Assembly (NCBI RefSeq): GCF_014904735.1
Contig: NZ_JACZCR010000040.1
Coordinates: 1-64,000, forward strand
Direction of reading: 5' to 3'
Length of the DNA: 64,000 nt
Source of the DNA: Microbulbifer hainanensis
Lineage (GTDB): Bacteria > Pseudomonadota > Gammaproteobacteria > Pseudomonadales > Cellvibrionaceae
How positions within the stretch are numbered: position 1 is the first letter of the stretch; each line of letters opens with the position of its first letter. This document shows, piece after piece, positions 52,677 through 61,631 of this stretch. The notes under the pieces are model-generated. The model saw only the letters and a list, made by a program, of their open reading frames with translations. It was not told the DNA's origin and did not search any database. A program made the position numbers and the translations under genes.

Positions 52677-54430
52677 TGTTCGAAAAATTTCGCGTACTGA
52701 TTATCGAGAGCGAGGGTGCCGAGGCTGCAAAGCTCCGCCAGCTGTTGCGCGAATGCTCTATGGGAGAAGGGGGAATTCGATCCGTAGAGACCAGTCTGCT
52801 AGCCACGCCAGCTGACGCCCTGGAAAACTATTCTGAACTGCGCCCCGATTTGGTCATTTTCGGGCCCTGTGCTGCCCGAGTCGCCGGGCCCGATGACTTG
52901 CAGCGGCTGCGCGCTCGGGCCGGATTGGAGCCGGTGCCCATCCTGTTTGTTAAATCAGAGCGGGAGACCCTGGATTCCGGGTGCCTGCAGGCCGGCTGTG
53001 ATGACATTCTCCTGCAGCCCTATAACGTCAATCTGGTGCAATTAAAGCTGGCTGCACTGCAGCGATTCTGCGAATTCAACCGATCCCTGATGGCACAGCG
53101 CAACCGGATGCGTCGCCACCATGCCGATCTGCTCAAGGAGCAGGCGAGTGCACGGCAGATCTTCGACAATATGGGGCACGAAAGCTGTCTCGATCAGACC
53201 GATGCCATCCGCTACCACTTGTCCCCGCGGGCGGTCCTCAATGGCGATGTGCTGGCCGCCGCCTATGCCCCCGGTGGCAAACTGATGATGTTACTCGGGG
53301 ACTTTACCGGCCATGGTCTTGCCGCAGCGGTGGGTGCGGCTCCGTTGACCTCGATCTTTTATTCAATGGTGCCCAAGGGGTTTTCCCTGAGCCATATCCT
53401 CAGAGAGCTGAACACTAAGCTGCACAGGATATTGCCGGGCAACATGTTCTGCTGCGCGGTGATGATTGAGCTGGACCCCCATAAGAAATATGTGCGGGTG
53501 TTCAACGGCGGCATGCCGAGTGTCTGCCTGCGCCGCCGTTCCGGCAACCTGCGCCTTCTGGAGTCGAGTCATCTGCCGCTCGGCGTGCTCGAAGAGGCGA
53601 CTGTCGAAGAAGCCATTGTCTATATCCCGATAGAGGAGGGCGACCAGCTCTACCTGTGGAGCGACGGGATTCACGAGGCGCGTAATCTGCGTGGCGAGCT
53701 GTTTGGTGAGCAGCGGCTGCTGCAGGCCATGGCGACACCGGTCGCTGATGGGCGTCGCTTTGACCACTTGCTCGCCACAGTACATCGTTTCAGTGCCGAC
53801 CAGCATGATGACCTCTCGCTGGTTGAGGTTTGTCTCGACATGGCGCCAGGCCCGGCAACGACGGTGGCGGGTAATGCGGGCGCGAGCCAGGAGGTGATCC
53901 GCGTCGGCGACTGGGCCATCAACTTCACGCTGGGCCCTAAAGAGCTGTGTGATGCAGATCCCTTGCCGCTGTTACACGGGGTACTGGCCCAGGTGCCCGG
54001 CGCGGCGAATTTCCAGGATCCGCTGACCATTGTGCTCGGGGAGTTATTTCGGAATGCGCTTGAACACGGATTGCTACAGCTGGACAGTGCGCTGAAGCAG
54101 ACGGATCGCGGATTTGCCGAGTATTACCGGCAGCTGCACAGCGGCCGTCGGGCATTGGAGGAGGGCTGGATTCGCATCGCATTGCGTTGCCGTGATCGCG
54201 ATGGTGAGGGCGTGCTCGAAGTGGAGGTCGAAGATAGTGGATCCGGCATGCCGGAACAGGCCGCAGCGGGTAACGTGTATTCCGGTCGCGGTCTGCCATT
54301 GCTGCGGGCCATCTGCCGGGACGTGCATATTCAGTCTGGCAGCAGCCGCGTGCGTGCGGTCTTGAACTGGGGAGCGGTATCTCCGCCAACCGCTGCGCCG
54401 GCTTCCCGACGCAGGGCGGCGAAGTCGTAG
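52676..54430 (+). CDS. fused receiver-like / PP2C (SpoIIE) phosphatase / RsbW-like kinase
   Basis: A 584-residue protein: receiver-like domain (about 5-125), coiled linker (about 130-165), PP2C/SpoIIE phosphatase (about 185-390) with metal-binding D191, GDFTGHG (208-214), SDGI (329-332) and D378/D379, and a C-terminal GHKL ATPase (about 415-565) with ELFRNALEHG (N460), VEDSGSGMP (D520) and GRGLPLLR. Phosphatase and kinase residues look intact. The receiver lacks its phospho-acceptor (Gly63 in VIFGP) and its lysine (Gln114 in LLQPY). This is HsbR-like organisation acting on the upstream STAS protein. Confidence 0.9.
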   Translation: MFEKFRVLIIESEGAEAAKLRQLLRECSMGEGGIRSVETSLLATPADALENYSELRPDLVIFGPCAARVAGPDDLQRLRARAGLEPVPILFVKSERETLDSGCLQAGCDDILLQPYNVNLVQLKLAALQRFCEFNRSLMAQRNRMRRHHADLLKEQASARQIFDNMGHESCLDQTDAIRYHLSPRAVLNGDVLAAAYAPGGKLMMLLGDFTGHGLAAAVGAAPLTSIFYSMVPKGFSLSHILRELNTKLHRILPGNMFCCAVMIELDPHKKYVRVFNGGMPSVCLRRRSGNLRLLESSHLPLGVLEEATVEEAIVYIPIEEGDQLYLWSDGIHEARNLRGELFGEQRLLQAMATPVADGRRFDHLLATVHRFSADQHDDLSLVEVCLDMAPGPATTVAGNAGASQEVIRVGDWAINFTLGPKELCDADPLPLLHGVLAQVPGAANFQDPLTIVLGELFRNALEHGLLQLDSALKQTDRGFAEYYRQLHSGRRALEEGWIRIALRCRDRDGEGVLEVEVEDSGSGMPEQAAAGNVYSGRGLPLLRAICRDVHIQSGSSRVRAVLNWGAVSPPTAAPASRRRAAKS

Positions 54431-54484
54431 CGGGCCCCGGAGCTTAGTACCGAGACCCGCTGCAGGCAAAAGCCTATTGTGCGG

Positions 54485-55174
54485 TTAACCTGTCTTACCG
54501 CCGAACTTTCCGCCCAGCCATCCCTGCAATTGCTTCAGCTTGTGCGAGAGGCGGCCACGCTTGGCCTTGCGCAGCTTGTCCTCTGCACTGACCAGCCAGG
54601 CAATCTGAATGACGCGGCGCTCTCCCTCGAACGGCAGGTGACCGTGAAACGAGTTGTCGGCGCGCTTGAAGGCAACCAGGGTGCCGTAAATCGGCTGGAT
54701 CTCGGGGACCACGGTATCTTCGAAGTCATCGATCCTGTTGAGGAAGCGCAGGCAGCCTTCGCTGGTCGAGGCCCAGTCGCCATTCAGGTACAGCAGGGCG
54801 GTAGCGATCTTCGATTTGCCATCGGTGTGAATATTGCCGTGGCGCTTCTTCAGCGTACGGGAAATGGAAACGTAAGTCGGATACTGGGACATATTCTCGA
54901 TACCGAGATTGTCACCGATGGCATTGGCGAATTCCGGTTCGATCATGCGCTTGATCAGTGCGTTCACCGAGTCGCCGCACTCTTCGCTCTCGTAGGGCAG
55001 GTAACCGGAACCCTTCAGTTTGGGAAAATCTTCCAGCAGCGACGGCATAATGTCGCGCGGCAGCATGTCTTTAGCGACCATAAAGGAAAATGGTTCTGAG
55101 CGTACCAGGGTGTCCTGGTGGGCCAATGCAGAGGCTTTCAGCCAGCTGCTGGTATCGGCGGCGAGGGTGGTCAC
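54485..55174 (-). CDS. 2-oxoglutarate/Fe(II)-dependent oxygenase
   Basis: A 229-residue double-stranded beta-helix oxygenase with iron ligands H116 and D118 (NIHTDGKS) and H177 (NSFHGHLP), and a 2-oxoglutarate-binding Arg at about 186-187. The fold resembles prolyl-4-hydroxylase-type 2OG oxygenases that act on proteins or small molecules. A basic, Gly-rich C-terminal tail (GRLSHKLKQLQGW...GGK) follows. The GTG start at 55174 is preceded by GAGGAC. It is convergent with the partner-switching pair and divergent from the ccm operon. Substrate unknown. Confidence 0.88.
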   Translation of the reverse strand: MTTLAADTSSWLKASALAHQDTLVRSEPFSFMVAKDMLPRDIMPSLLEDFPKLKGSGYLPYESEECGDSVNALIKRMIEPEFANAIGDNLGIENMSQYPTYVSISRTLKKRHGNIHTDGKSKIATALLYLNGDWASTSEGCLRFLNRIDDFEDTVVPEIQPIYGTLVAFKRADNSFHGHLPFEGERRVIQIAWLVSAEDKLRKAKRGRLSHKLKQLQGWLGGKFGGKTG

Positions 55175-55449
55175 GATTGCGCGTCCTCTTCGTTGTGGAT
55201 TACATCACTCCGGTTAACGCCGCCCAAACAGTGTTTTGGTGTGTGTCGAGCGGGCCTAGATCGGGCAAACATATCAGAGGAGCCGCCTGTCGCCAATGAC
55301 AACCGGCATCGGCGCCGTGCCGTGCAGTCGGTTTGGCGGCTGCCTGGGCAGCTTCTGTCAGCTCCAGTGGAGCCGAATTCCATGCAATTACCGCCGCAGC
55401 CGGTATAATGCCGGTCATTATTTCGTCAGCAAAAGTACCGTCGGCCCCA

Positions 55450-56124
55450 ATGCCCGTGAAAGCCAATTCCCCTGCCTGCCTGCAAGTGCGCGATCTGTCC
55501 TGTGAGAGGGACGGCCGGCGCCTGTTTGCGGGGCTCAGTTTTGAATTGAATTCCGGCGGCGCGCTGCAGGTGGAGGGGGCCAATGGCACCGGCAAAACCA
55601 CGCTGCTGCGCACGCTGATCGGCAGTGCCGGCGATGCGGAGGGGAATATCTACTGGAATGGCGCCGCACTGCCGGCGGCGCTGCCCCAGTTGCGGGAATC
55701 CCTGCTCTACATCGGTCACCAGGCCGGTATCCGAAGGGGGCTGACACCGCTGGAAAACCTGGTCTGGTATGGCGCGGGTGAGGAAGACGCCTTGCGGGCG
55801 CTGGAGCAGGTGGACCTCTTCGGTTTCGAGGGCAGCCTCTGCCAGCACCTGTCGGCGGGCCAGAATCGGCGCGTCGCTCTCGCGCGACTGTATCTGTCAA
55901 ACACGCCGCCGTTGTGGATTCTTGACGAACCACTGGCTGCGCTGGATGTGGCCGGTGTATCCAGCCTGCAGGGGCAGATGGCCTGCCACCTGAGCCGCGG
56001 AGGTTGCATTCTGTTTACTTCCCACCAGCCGGTGGCGCTGGCGCAACTGCAGCGGGTTAATCTGTCGGATTACGCGGTCGCCGCGGATGCGTTTATGGAG
56101 GAGGGCGCCTATGGCCTCGGTTGA
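55450..56124 (+). CDS. ccmA: haem exporter ATP-binding protein CcmA
   Basis: A 224-residue ABC ATPase with Walker A GANGTGKTT (43-51), a signature written LSAGQNRR (Ala in place of the usual first Gly, as in many CcmA), and Walker B LWILDEPLAALD. It powers release of haem from CcmE via the CcmABCD complex. The ATG at 55450 is chosen from family length; the frame is open upstream. It is the first gene of the ccm operon and overlaps ccmB by 14 bases. Confidence 0.95.
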   Translation: MPVKANSPACLQVRDLSCERDGRRLFAGLSFELNSGGALQVEGANGTGKTTLLRTLIGSAGDAEGNIYWNGAALPAALPQLRESLLYIGHQAGIRRGLTPLENLVWYGAGEEDALRALEQVDLFGFEGSLCQHLSAGQNRRVALARLYLSNTPPLWILDEPLAALDVAGVSSLQGQMACHLSRGGCILFTSHQPVALAQLQRVNLSDYAVAADAFMEEGAYGLG

Positions 56125-56836
56125 TTCCATTGCAGTCCGCGATCCCGCGGAGCCGTGTCATCGCGCCGGCCCCGGCTTTATGGCCCTGTTGCGCGTTGAA
56201 CTGCTGCTGGCCCTGCGCCGCCGGGCCGATATCGCCAATCCGCTGCTGTTTTTTGTCACGGTTCTCGCCCTGCTGCCGCTAGGGGTGGGGCCAGAGCCGG
56301 AACTGCTGGCGCGCATGGCGCCGGGGATGATCTGGGTGATGGCCCTGCTGGCCACGCTGCTGTCCCAGGAGAGCCTGTTCCGCAGCGATTTTGAAGACGG
56401 CTCCCTGGAGCAATTGACCCTTTCCCCGCAACCGCTGTATTTCGCGGTACTGGCCAAAGTGACTGTGCACTGGCTGGTTACCGGTTTGCCGCTGGCACTA
56501 CTGTCACCGCTGCTGGCGATGATGCTGAACCTGCCGGCGGCGGGTTATCCCAGCCTGCTGCTCTCGCTGCTGCTGGGCACCGCCTGCCTGAGCCTGATCG
56601 GTGCAGTAGGGGCGGCCCTGACCGTTTCACTGCGGCGCGCGGGCCTGCTGCTGGCACTGATTGTTATGCCGCTATACGTGCCCGTGTTAATCTTTGGCAC
56701 CGGCGCAGTGCAGGCAGCACTCGATGGCTATGCCTACAGCGTGCAGCTGGCAGTACTCGCCGCACTGCTCGCCGCGGCCGCCGCGCTGGCCCCACTGGCG
56801 GCTGCGGGTGCGATCCGCATCAGCTTAGATTCTTGA
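56111..56836 (+). CDS. ccmB: haem exporter protein CcmB
   Basis: A 241-residue permease with about six membrane helices and CcmB motifs (LRVELLLALRRRADIANPLLFF, SQESLFRSDFEDGSLEQL, LTVSLRRAGLL). The ATG at 56111 has AGGAGG seven bases upstream inside ccmA and gives about 23 extra N-terminal residues compared with the usual 218-222. An ATG at 56180 would give the usual length but has no good ribosome-binding site. It partners CcmA and CcmC. Confidence 0.92.
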   Translation: MASVDSIAVRDPAEPCHRAGPGFMALLRVELLLALRRRADIANPLLFFVTVLALLPLGVGPEPELLARMAPGMIWVMALLATLLSQESLFRSDFEDGSLEQLTLSPQPLYFAVLAKVTVHWLVTGLPLALLSPLLAMMLNLPAAGYPSLLLSLLLGTACLSLIGAVGAALTVSLRRAGLLLALIVMPLYVPVLIFGTGAVQAALDGYAYSVQLAVLAALLAAAAALAPLAAAGAIRISLDS

Positions 56837-56850
56837 CGGAGGGTTTCCCC

Positions 56851-57609
56851 TTGGCCTGGCAATGGTTTCACCGCTTGGGTTCGCCGCGCTGGTTTTATCA
56901 GAAGACCAGTGGTTGGCTGCCGTGGCTGGCGGCAGCCAGTGTGTTACTGCTGTTGGTGGGGACCGTCTGGGGGCTTGGCTTTGCGCCTCAGGATGCCAAG
57001 CAGGGCAACAGCTACCGTATCATCTATATCCATGTGCCGGCGGCTTTCCTGGCCCTGGCCGGCTACTACATCATGGCTTTCAGTGGCGCCATCGGCCTGA
57101 TCTGGAAGATGAAACTATCCTACGCGGTCATGCGCGCGGCAGCGCCAATCGGCGCTGTCCTGACGTTCATCGCGCTCTTTACCGGGTCTCTCTGGGGCAA
57201 GCCCACTTGGGGTACCTACTGGGTTTGGGATGCGCGCATCACCTCCATGCTGATTCTGCTGTTTCTGTATGTCGGCGTGATCGCCCTGTCGCGCGCCTTT
57301 GCCCGCGAGCAGGTGGCGGACAAAGCCTGTGCGCTGCTGGCATTGGTTGGTACGGTGAATATCCCGATCATCTACAAGTCGGTGGACTGGTGGTTTACGC
57401 TGCACCAGCCGGCGACCATCAAGCTGACCGAGTCCAGCAGTATCGACCCGAGCATGTTCTATCCGCTGCTGGTGATGATCATCGGTTTCTACTGTTTCTA
57501 CGCCTGGACCCTGCTTGTGCATACGCGAAACCTGATCTTGCAGCGCGAATGGCGCACCCAGTGGGCCCAGCAAGTACTGCGTGGCGAGCCCCTGGGCGAT
57601 GCCGGTTAA
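56851..57609 (+). CDS. ccmC: haem handling protein CcmC
   Basis: A 252-residue, six-helix membrane protein with the haem-binding tryptophan-rich motif WGTYWVWDAR and the conserved flanking histidines (IYIHVPAAF, WWFTLHQPA). It loads haem onto CcmE. The TTG at 56851 has GGAGGG seven bases upstream and gives an N-terminus like E. coli CcmC. A TTG at 56833 overlapping the ccmB stop is possible but has no ribosome-binding site. Confidence 0.94.
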   Translation: MAWQWFHRLGSPRWFYQKTSGWLPWLAAASVLLLLVGTVWGLGFAPQDAKQGNSYRIIYIHVPAAFLALAGYYIMAFSGAIGLIWKMKLSYAVMRAAAPIGAVLTFIALFTGSLWGKPTWGTYWVWDARITSMLILLFLYVGVIALSRAFAREQVADKACALLALVGTVNIPIIYKSVDWWFTLHQPATIKLTESSSIDPSMFYPLLVMIIGFYCFYAWTLLVHTRNLILQREWRTQWAQQVLRGEPLGDAG

Positions 57610-57622
57610 CGAGGGTCAAGTC

Positions 57623-57850
57623 ATGCAATTCCAGTTCGCCAGTATTGCCGATTTTCTGTCCATGAACGGTCACGGGGTCTATGTGTGGATCGCCTATGGC
57701 ATTTCCTTCGCCGCACTGGCTGCGCTGGCCCTGCAGCCGGCACTTCGCCGCCGTAGTATGCAGCGTGAACTGGCACGGCAGCAGCGCATTCAGCAGCGCC
57801 GCCGGGAGCGGACTCAGGCGCGTCCTGAACCGCTCGCGGTCAGTGAATAG
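57623..57850 (+). CDS. ccmD: haem exporter small subunit CcmD
   Basis: A 75-residue protein with one membrane helix (VWIAYGISFAALAALAL) and a long basic, Arg/Gln-rich cytoplasmic tail, the normal layout of CcmD, which stabilises holo-CcmE release. The GHGVYVWIAYG start of the helix is conserved. It lies 13 bases after ccmC and 39 bases before ccmE. Confidence 0.9.
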   Translation: MQFQFASIADFLSMNGHGVYVWIAYGISFAALAALALQPALRRRSMQRELARQQRIQQRRRERTQARPEPLAVSE

Positions 57851-57889
57851 AATTTACCCGTAAGGATTAACAGGGAATAACGAGAAGTC

Positions 57890-58339
57890 ATGCATCCAGT
57901 TCGCAAGCAGCGCCTGATTCTGGTCGTGGTTCTGGTAGCGCTTTCCAGTGCCGCCGTGGGTTTTGTGACCTATGCCATGCGCAACAACATGAATTACTTT
58001 TACGCTCCCAGCGCGTTTGCCGCGGGCGAAGTGCCGGTACATCAGCGCATCCGCGCCGGCGGTTGCGTCGTGCCGGGCAGCGTGGTTCGCGCTTCTGACA
58101 GCTTGGATGTGCGTTTCGCCATCACCGACGGCGAGGCGGACGTCAACGTGGTCTTCGACAAGATACTGCCGGACCTTTTCGCCGAAGGTGAAGCGGCGGT
58201 GGTGACCGGAAAGTTGATGGACGACGGCACGGTGCGCGCGGATCAGGTACTGGCCAAACACGATGAAAACTACACGCCGCCAGAAGTGGCCGAGTCGATG
58301 AAGGCTCAGGCGAGCTGCGCGGGCGGAGCCAAAATATGA
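57890..58339 (+). CDS. ccmE: periplasmic haem chaperone CcmE
   Basis: A 149-residue protein with an N-terminal anchor helix and an OB-fold domain. The covalent haem-binding histidine is H124 in LAKHDENYTPPEV (the HxxxY-type motif). It carries haem from CcmC to CcmF. Its stop overlaps the ccmF start as ATGA. Confidence 0.96.
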   Translation: MHPVRKQRLILVVVLVALSSAAVGFVTYAMRNNMNYFYAPSAFAAGEVPVHQRIRAGGCVVPGSVVRASDSLDVRFAITDGEADVNVVFDKILPDLFAEGEAAVVTGKLMDDGTVRADQVLAKHDENYTPPEVAESMKAQASCAGGAKI

Positions 58340-60321
58340 CACCGGAATTCGGACACTTCGCACTGATCCTCGGGCTGTTACTGTCGCTGGCACTGGCGGC
58401 GGTCCCCATGGCCGGGAGTTATACCGCGCGCCCGCTGTGGATGTCGGCGGGGCGTCCACTGGCGATCGGGGTACTGGTATTCACTGCCATCGCGTTTATC
58501 TGCCTCACCATCGCTTTCGTGCAGAGCGACTTCACCGTCAAGTACGTGGCGCAAAACTCGAATAGCATTCTGCCCCTGCATTACAAGATCACCGCGGTAT
58601 GGGGCGGCCACGAGGGCTCGATCCTGTTGTGGTTGCTGATGCTGTCTGGCTGGACCGCCGCGGTGGCCGTATTCAGCCGCCAGTTGCCGGCGGAGCTGGT
58701 GGCGCGGGTGCTGTCGGTACTGGGCCTGGTGCTCGTGGGCTTCTTCCTGTTTATCCTGCTGACTTCCAATCCGTTTGACCGCAGCCTGCCGTTCCCGCCG
58801 GTGGAGGGTTCAGACCTCAATCCGCTGCTGCAGGATCCTGGCATGATCGTGCATCCGCCCCTGCTGTACATGGGGTATGTGGGCTTCTCGGTCGCATTTG
58901 CATTCGCCATTGCGGCACTGCTCGGTGGGCAACTGGACGCCGCTTGGGCGCGCTGGGCACGCCCGTGGACCGCGGTAGCCTGGTCCTTCCTGACCGTGGG
59001 CATCGCTCTCGGCAGCTGGTGGGCCTACTACGAGCTGGGCTGGGGCGGCTGGTGGTTCTGGGACCCGGTGGAAAACGCATCGTTTATGCCGTGGCTGGTG
59101 GGAACTGCGCTACTGCATTCGCTGGCAGTGACGGAAAAGCGCGGCCTGTTCAAGAGCTGGACCATCTTGCTGGCGATTTTCGCTTTCAGCCTGAGCCTGC
59201 TGGGAACCTTCCTGGTGCGCTCCGGTGTGCTGACATCGGTGCACGCCTTCGCCACGGATCCGTTGCGCGGTGGATTTATTCTCGCTTTCCTGGCGGTCGT
59301 GGTCGGTCTGTCGCTGCTGCTGTTTGCACTGCGCGCGCCGACGGTCAGTGCCGGAAGTGTCTTCTCCTTCCGCTCGCGGGAGACGTTCCTGCTCGGCAAT
59401 AACATCCTGCTGATACTGATGATGGCGGTGGTGTTGACCGGCACCTTATATCCGCTGCTCGCCGATGCGCTGCACTGGGGCAAGATCAGTGTCGGTCCGC
59501 CGTTCTTCAATATGTTTTTTGTACCGCTGATGATGCTGCTGTGTGTGCTGCTCGGTCTCGGCATCCATGCCAACTGGAAGGACAGCCGCTGGGACAAGCT
59601 GTTCGGTATCTGGCGACTGCCGTTGGCTGTCGCGGTCATTGCCGGCTTCGCGCTGCCGTTTGCTCTGGGTGGCTTCCACTGGGGTGCGGCGCTGGGCGTT
59701 TTTATCGGCGTCTGGGTAACGGCATCAAGTGCCGCCGATATCTTTGCCAGGACCCGCAATGCCGACTCCTTCGCTGCCGGACTGAAGCGCCAGCGCGCCA
59801 GTTACTACGGCATGCATCTGGCCCATATCGGCCTGGCAGTGAGCCTGTTGGGCGTGGCCCTGACCACCGTCTACAGCATTGAAAAAGACGTGCGCCTGGC
59901 TCCGGGCGGCAACCACAGCCTGGCCGGTTTCGATTTTCACTTCGACGGTGTTCGCGCTGCACAGGGCCCCAACTACCGCGCCTTCGAGGGCGTATTGCAT
60001 GTGCGACGCGATGGCAAGCCGGTAGCGGAACTGCACCCGCAGAAACGCAATTACTTTTCCGGTGGCGGAGCCATGACCGAAGCTGCAATCGACAGCGGTT
60101 TGTTCCGCGATCTGTATGTCGCCCTCGGTGAGCCGATGGATAAGTCCAACCCGAATGGCGATTGGGCCGTGCGCCTGCACTACAAGGCGTTTGTGGTCTG
60201 GATCTGGCTCGGCGCGCTGTTGATGGCGCTGGGCGGTGGCATCGCTGTGGCCGACAAACGCTACCGCAAGGCCAAAGCCGAGCGCGCCGAGGCCATCGAC
60301 GCAATACCGGCCGGGGCCTGA
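58336..60321 (+). CDS. ccmF: cytochrome c haem lyase subunit CcmF
   Basis: A 661-residue protein with about 14-15 membrane helices. The tryptophan-rich haem-handling motif WWFWDPVENASFMPWL and the upstream WGGHEGS motif are both intact. It attaches haem to apocytochrome c, normally together with CcmH and CcmI. It overlaps ccmE by four bases and is followed 17 bases after its stop by ccmG. Confidence 0.96.
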   Translation: MTPEFGHFALILGLLLSLALAAVPMAGSYTARPLWMSAGRPLAIGVLVFTAIAFICLTIAFVQSDFTVKYVAQNSNSILPLHYKITAVWGGHEGSILLWLLMLSGWTAAVAVFSRQLPAELVARVLSVLGLVLVGFFLFILLTSNPFDRSLPFPPVEGSDLNPLLQDPGMIVHPPLLYMGYVGFSVAFAFAIAALLGGQLDAAWARWARPWTAVAWSFLTVGIALGSWWAYYELGWGGWWFWDPVENASFMPWLVGTALLHSLAVTEKRGLFKSWTILLAIFAFSLSLLGTFLVRSGVLTSVHAFATDPLRGGFILAFLAVVVGLSLLLFALRAPTVSAGSVFSFRSRETFLLGNNILLILMMAVVLTGTLYPLLADALHWGKISVGPPFFNMFFVPLMMLLCVLLGLGIHANWKDSRWDKLFGIWRLPLAVAVIAGFALPFALGGFHWGAALGVFIGVWVTASSAADIFARTRNADSFAAGLKRQRASYYGMHLAHIGLAVSLLGVALTTVYSIEKDVRLAPGGNHSLAGFDFHFDGVRAAQGPNYRAFEGVLHVRRDGKPVAELHPQKRNYFSGGGAMTEAAIDSGLFRDLYVALGEPMDKSNPNGDWAVRLHYKAFVVWIWLGALLMALGGGIAVADKRYRKAKAERAEAIDAIPAGA

Positions 60322-60338
60322 GAAAGGGGGGGCAACTC

Positions 60339-60923
60339 GTGGGTAGATTGAAACTGTTTTTGCCGCTGATCATATTTGCGGCGCTGGCGCTGCTGTTCTG
60401 GAAGGGCCTGTCACTCGATCCGCGGGATATGCCCTCGGCACTCCTGAACAAGCCGGTACCGGAATTTACGCTGCCCAATGTGGCGGACACGGACAAGGTC
60501 CTGCGCAAGTCGGATTTGCCCGCTGAACCGCTGCTGATCAATGTCTGGGCGACCTGGTGTATCTCCTGCCGTGTTGAGCACCCCTATCTGTATAAGTTGG
60601 CCCAGCAGGGAGTGCCGATTGTCGGCGTGAACCTGAAAGATGAGGATGCCGCTGCGCAAGAGTGGCTCCAGAAATTTCACAACCCCTATATTTTCAGTAT
60701 TGCTGATCATCAGGGGCAGCTGGCGTTGGATCTGGGCGTTTACGGCGCGCCGGAGACCTTCCTGGTCGACAGTCAAGGCACCATCCGTTGCAAACACGTG
60801 GGTGTCGTCGACGAGCGCATCTGGCAGATCAAGCTGCAACCGCTGTATCAGCGCCTGAAAAAACAACACTGGGACGAGTTTGCCGGTGAGCTATCAGATT
60901 CCCTGCTCTCCGGTTGTCAGTGA
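60339..60923 (+). CDS. ccmG: periplasmic thiol:disulfide oxidoreductase CcmG/DsbE
   Basis: A 194-residue membrane-anchored thioredoxin-like protein (helix about 5-21) with active-site C74 and C77 in NVWATWCISCRVEHP and the GVYGAPETFLVD cis-proline loop. It keeps apocytochrome c thiols reduced. The GTG at 60339 has a run of G (AAAGGGGGGG) just upstream. Its 3' end overlaps the next gene by 38 bases, a tight arrangement unusual for a ccm operon. Confidence 0.94.
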   Translation: MGRLKLFLPLIIFAALALLFWKGLSLDPRDMPSALLNKPVPEFTLPNVADTDKVLRKSDLPAEPLLINVWATWCISCRVEHPYLYKLAQQGVPIVGVNLKDEDAAAQEWLQKFHNPYIFSIADHQGQLALDLGVYGAPETFLVDSQGTIRCKHVGVVDERIWQIKLQPLYQRLKKQHWDEFAGELSDSLLSGCQ

Positions 60924-61491
60924 GACCGAAGAAAAGAAAAGCCGTTTTATCTGCTGGCTCGGCCCGGTGCAGGATAAGGCGGCTTTTCAGCGTGAGCTCG
61001 AGCGCGCCCGCGGCGAGTTTCCCGATGCCAGCCATCACTGTACTGCACTGATTATCGGCAATCCCGCCAATCCTGAAGTAATGCAATCCGACGACGACGG
61101 CGAGCCCGGTGGCAGTGCCGGGCGGCCGATGCTCGAATTGCTGCTGAAACAGGGGGTCGGCAATGTCGGTGCTATCGTCACCCGCTATTTTGGCGGTACC
61201 AAACTCGGTGTCGGGGGGCTGATGCGGGCCTACCGCGGTTCCGTAGGCGCTGCATTGCAGAAGGTTGACCTGAAGACATTTGTCCCTCGTCTGGCGGTTG
61301 TTATCGGCTGCGATTTTGCCCAGGAGTCGCGCCTGCGGTTCCTGGCCGGGCAGCACGGGGGCACCTGTGCCGATGCTGAATACAGCGATCGCGTTTCAAT
61401 GCGTGTCACGCTGCCGCAAGATCAGTGGATATCCATGCGGGAGCAGTTGATCGCGGAGGGGTTTGAAATCGGTTCCTGCGTTGAGCAATGA
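60886..61491 (+). CDS. yigZ: YigZ/IMPACT family protein
   Basis: A 201-residue protein of the YigZ (UPF0029/IMPACT) family with the characteristic KSRFI, DASHHC, SDDGEPGGSAGRPML and VTRYFGGTKLGVGGLMRAY motifs and a C-terminal DUF1949-like half. The biochemical role is unsettled, with translation- or proteolysis-linked functions suggested for homologues. The GTG at 60886 lies inside ccmG (38-base overlap); a TTG at 60880 is the only other nearby start. It occupies the place where ccmH is commonly found. Confidence 0.92.
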   Translation: MSYQIPCSPVVSETEEKKSRFICWLGPVQDKAAFQRELERARGEFPDASHHCTALIIGNPANPEVMQSDDDGEPGGSAGRPMLELLLKQGVGNVGAIVTRYFGGTKLGVGGLMRAYRGSVGAALQKVDLKTFVPRLAVVIGCDFAQESRLRFLAGQHGGTCADAEYSDRVSMRVTLPQDQWISMREQLIAEGFEIGSCVEQ

Positions 61492-61631
61492 ATTCCCCTG
61501 GATTTTTTTTGCCGGCAGCATCCTAAAAGCCAAATTGGTCATCTGGCAGTTTGAAAGTTTTCGGTTGCAGGTGATTTCGACCGCCGAACAATGGGAAACA
61601 CGGGGGAATTGCTATCGAAGATCGGACAGGG

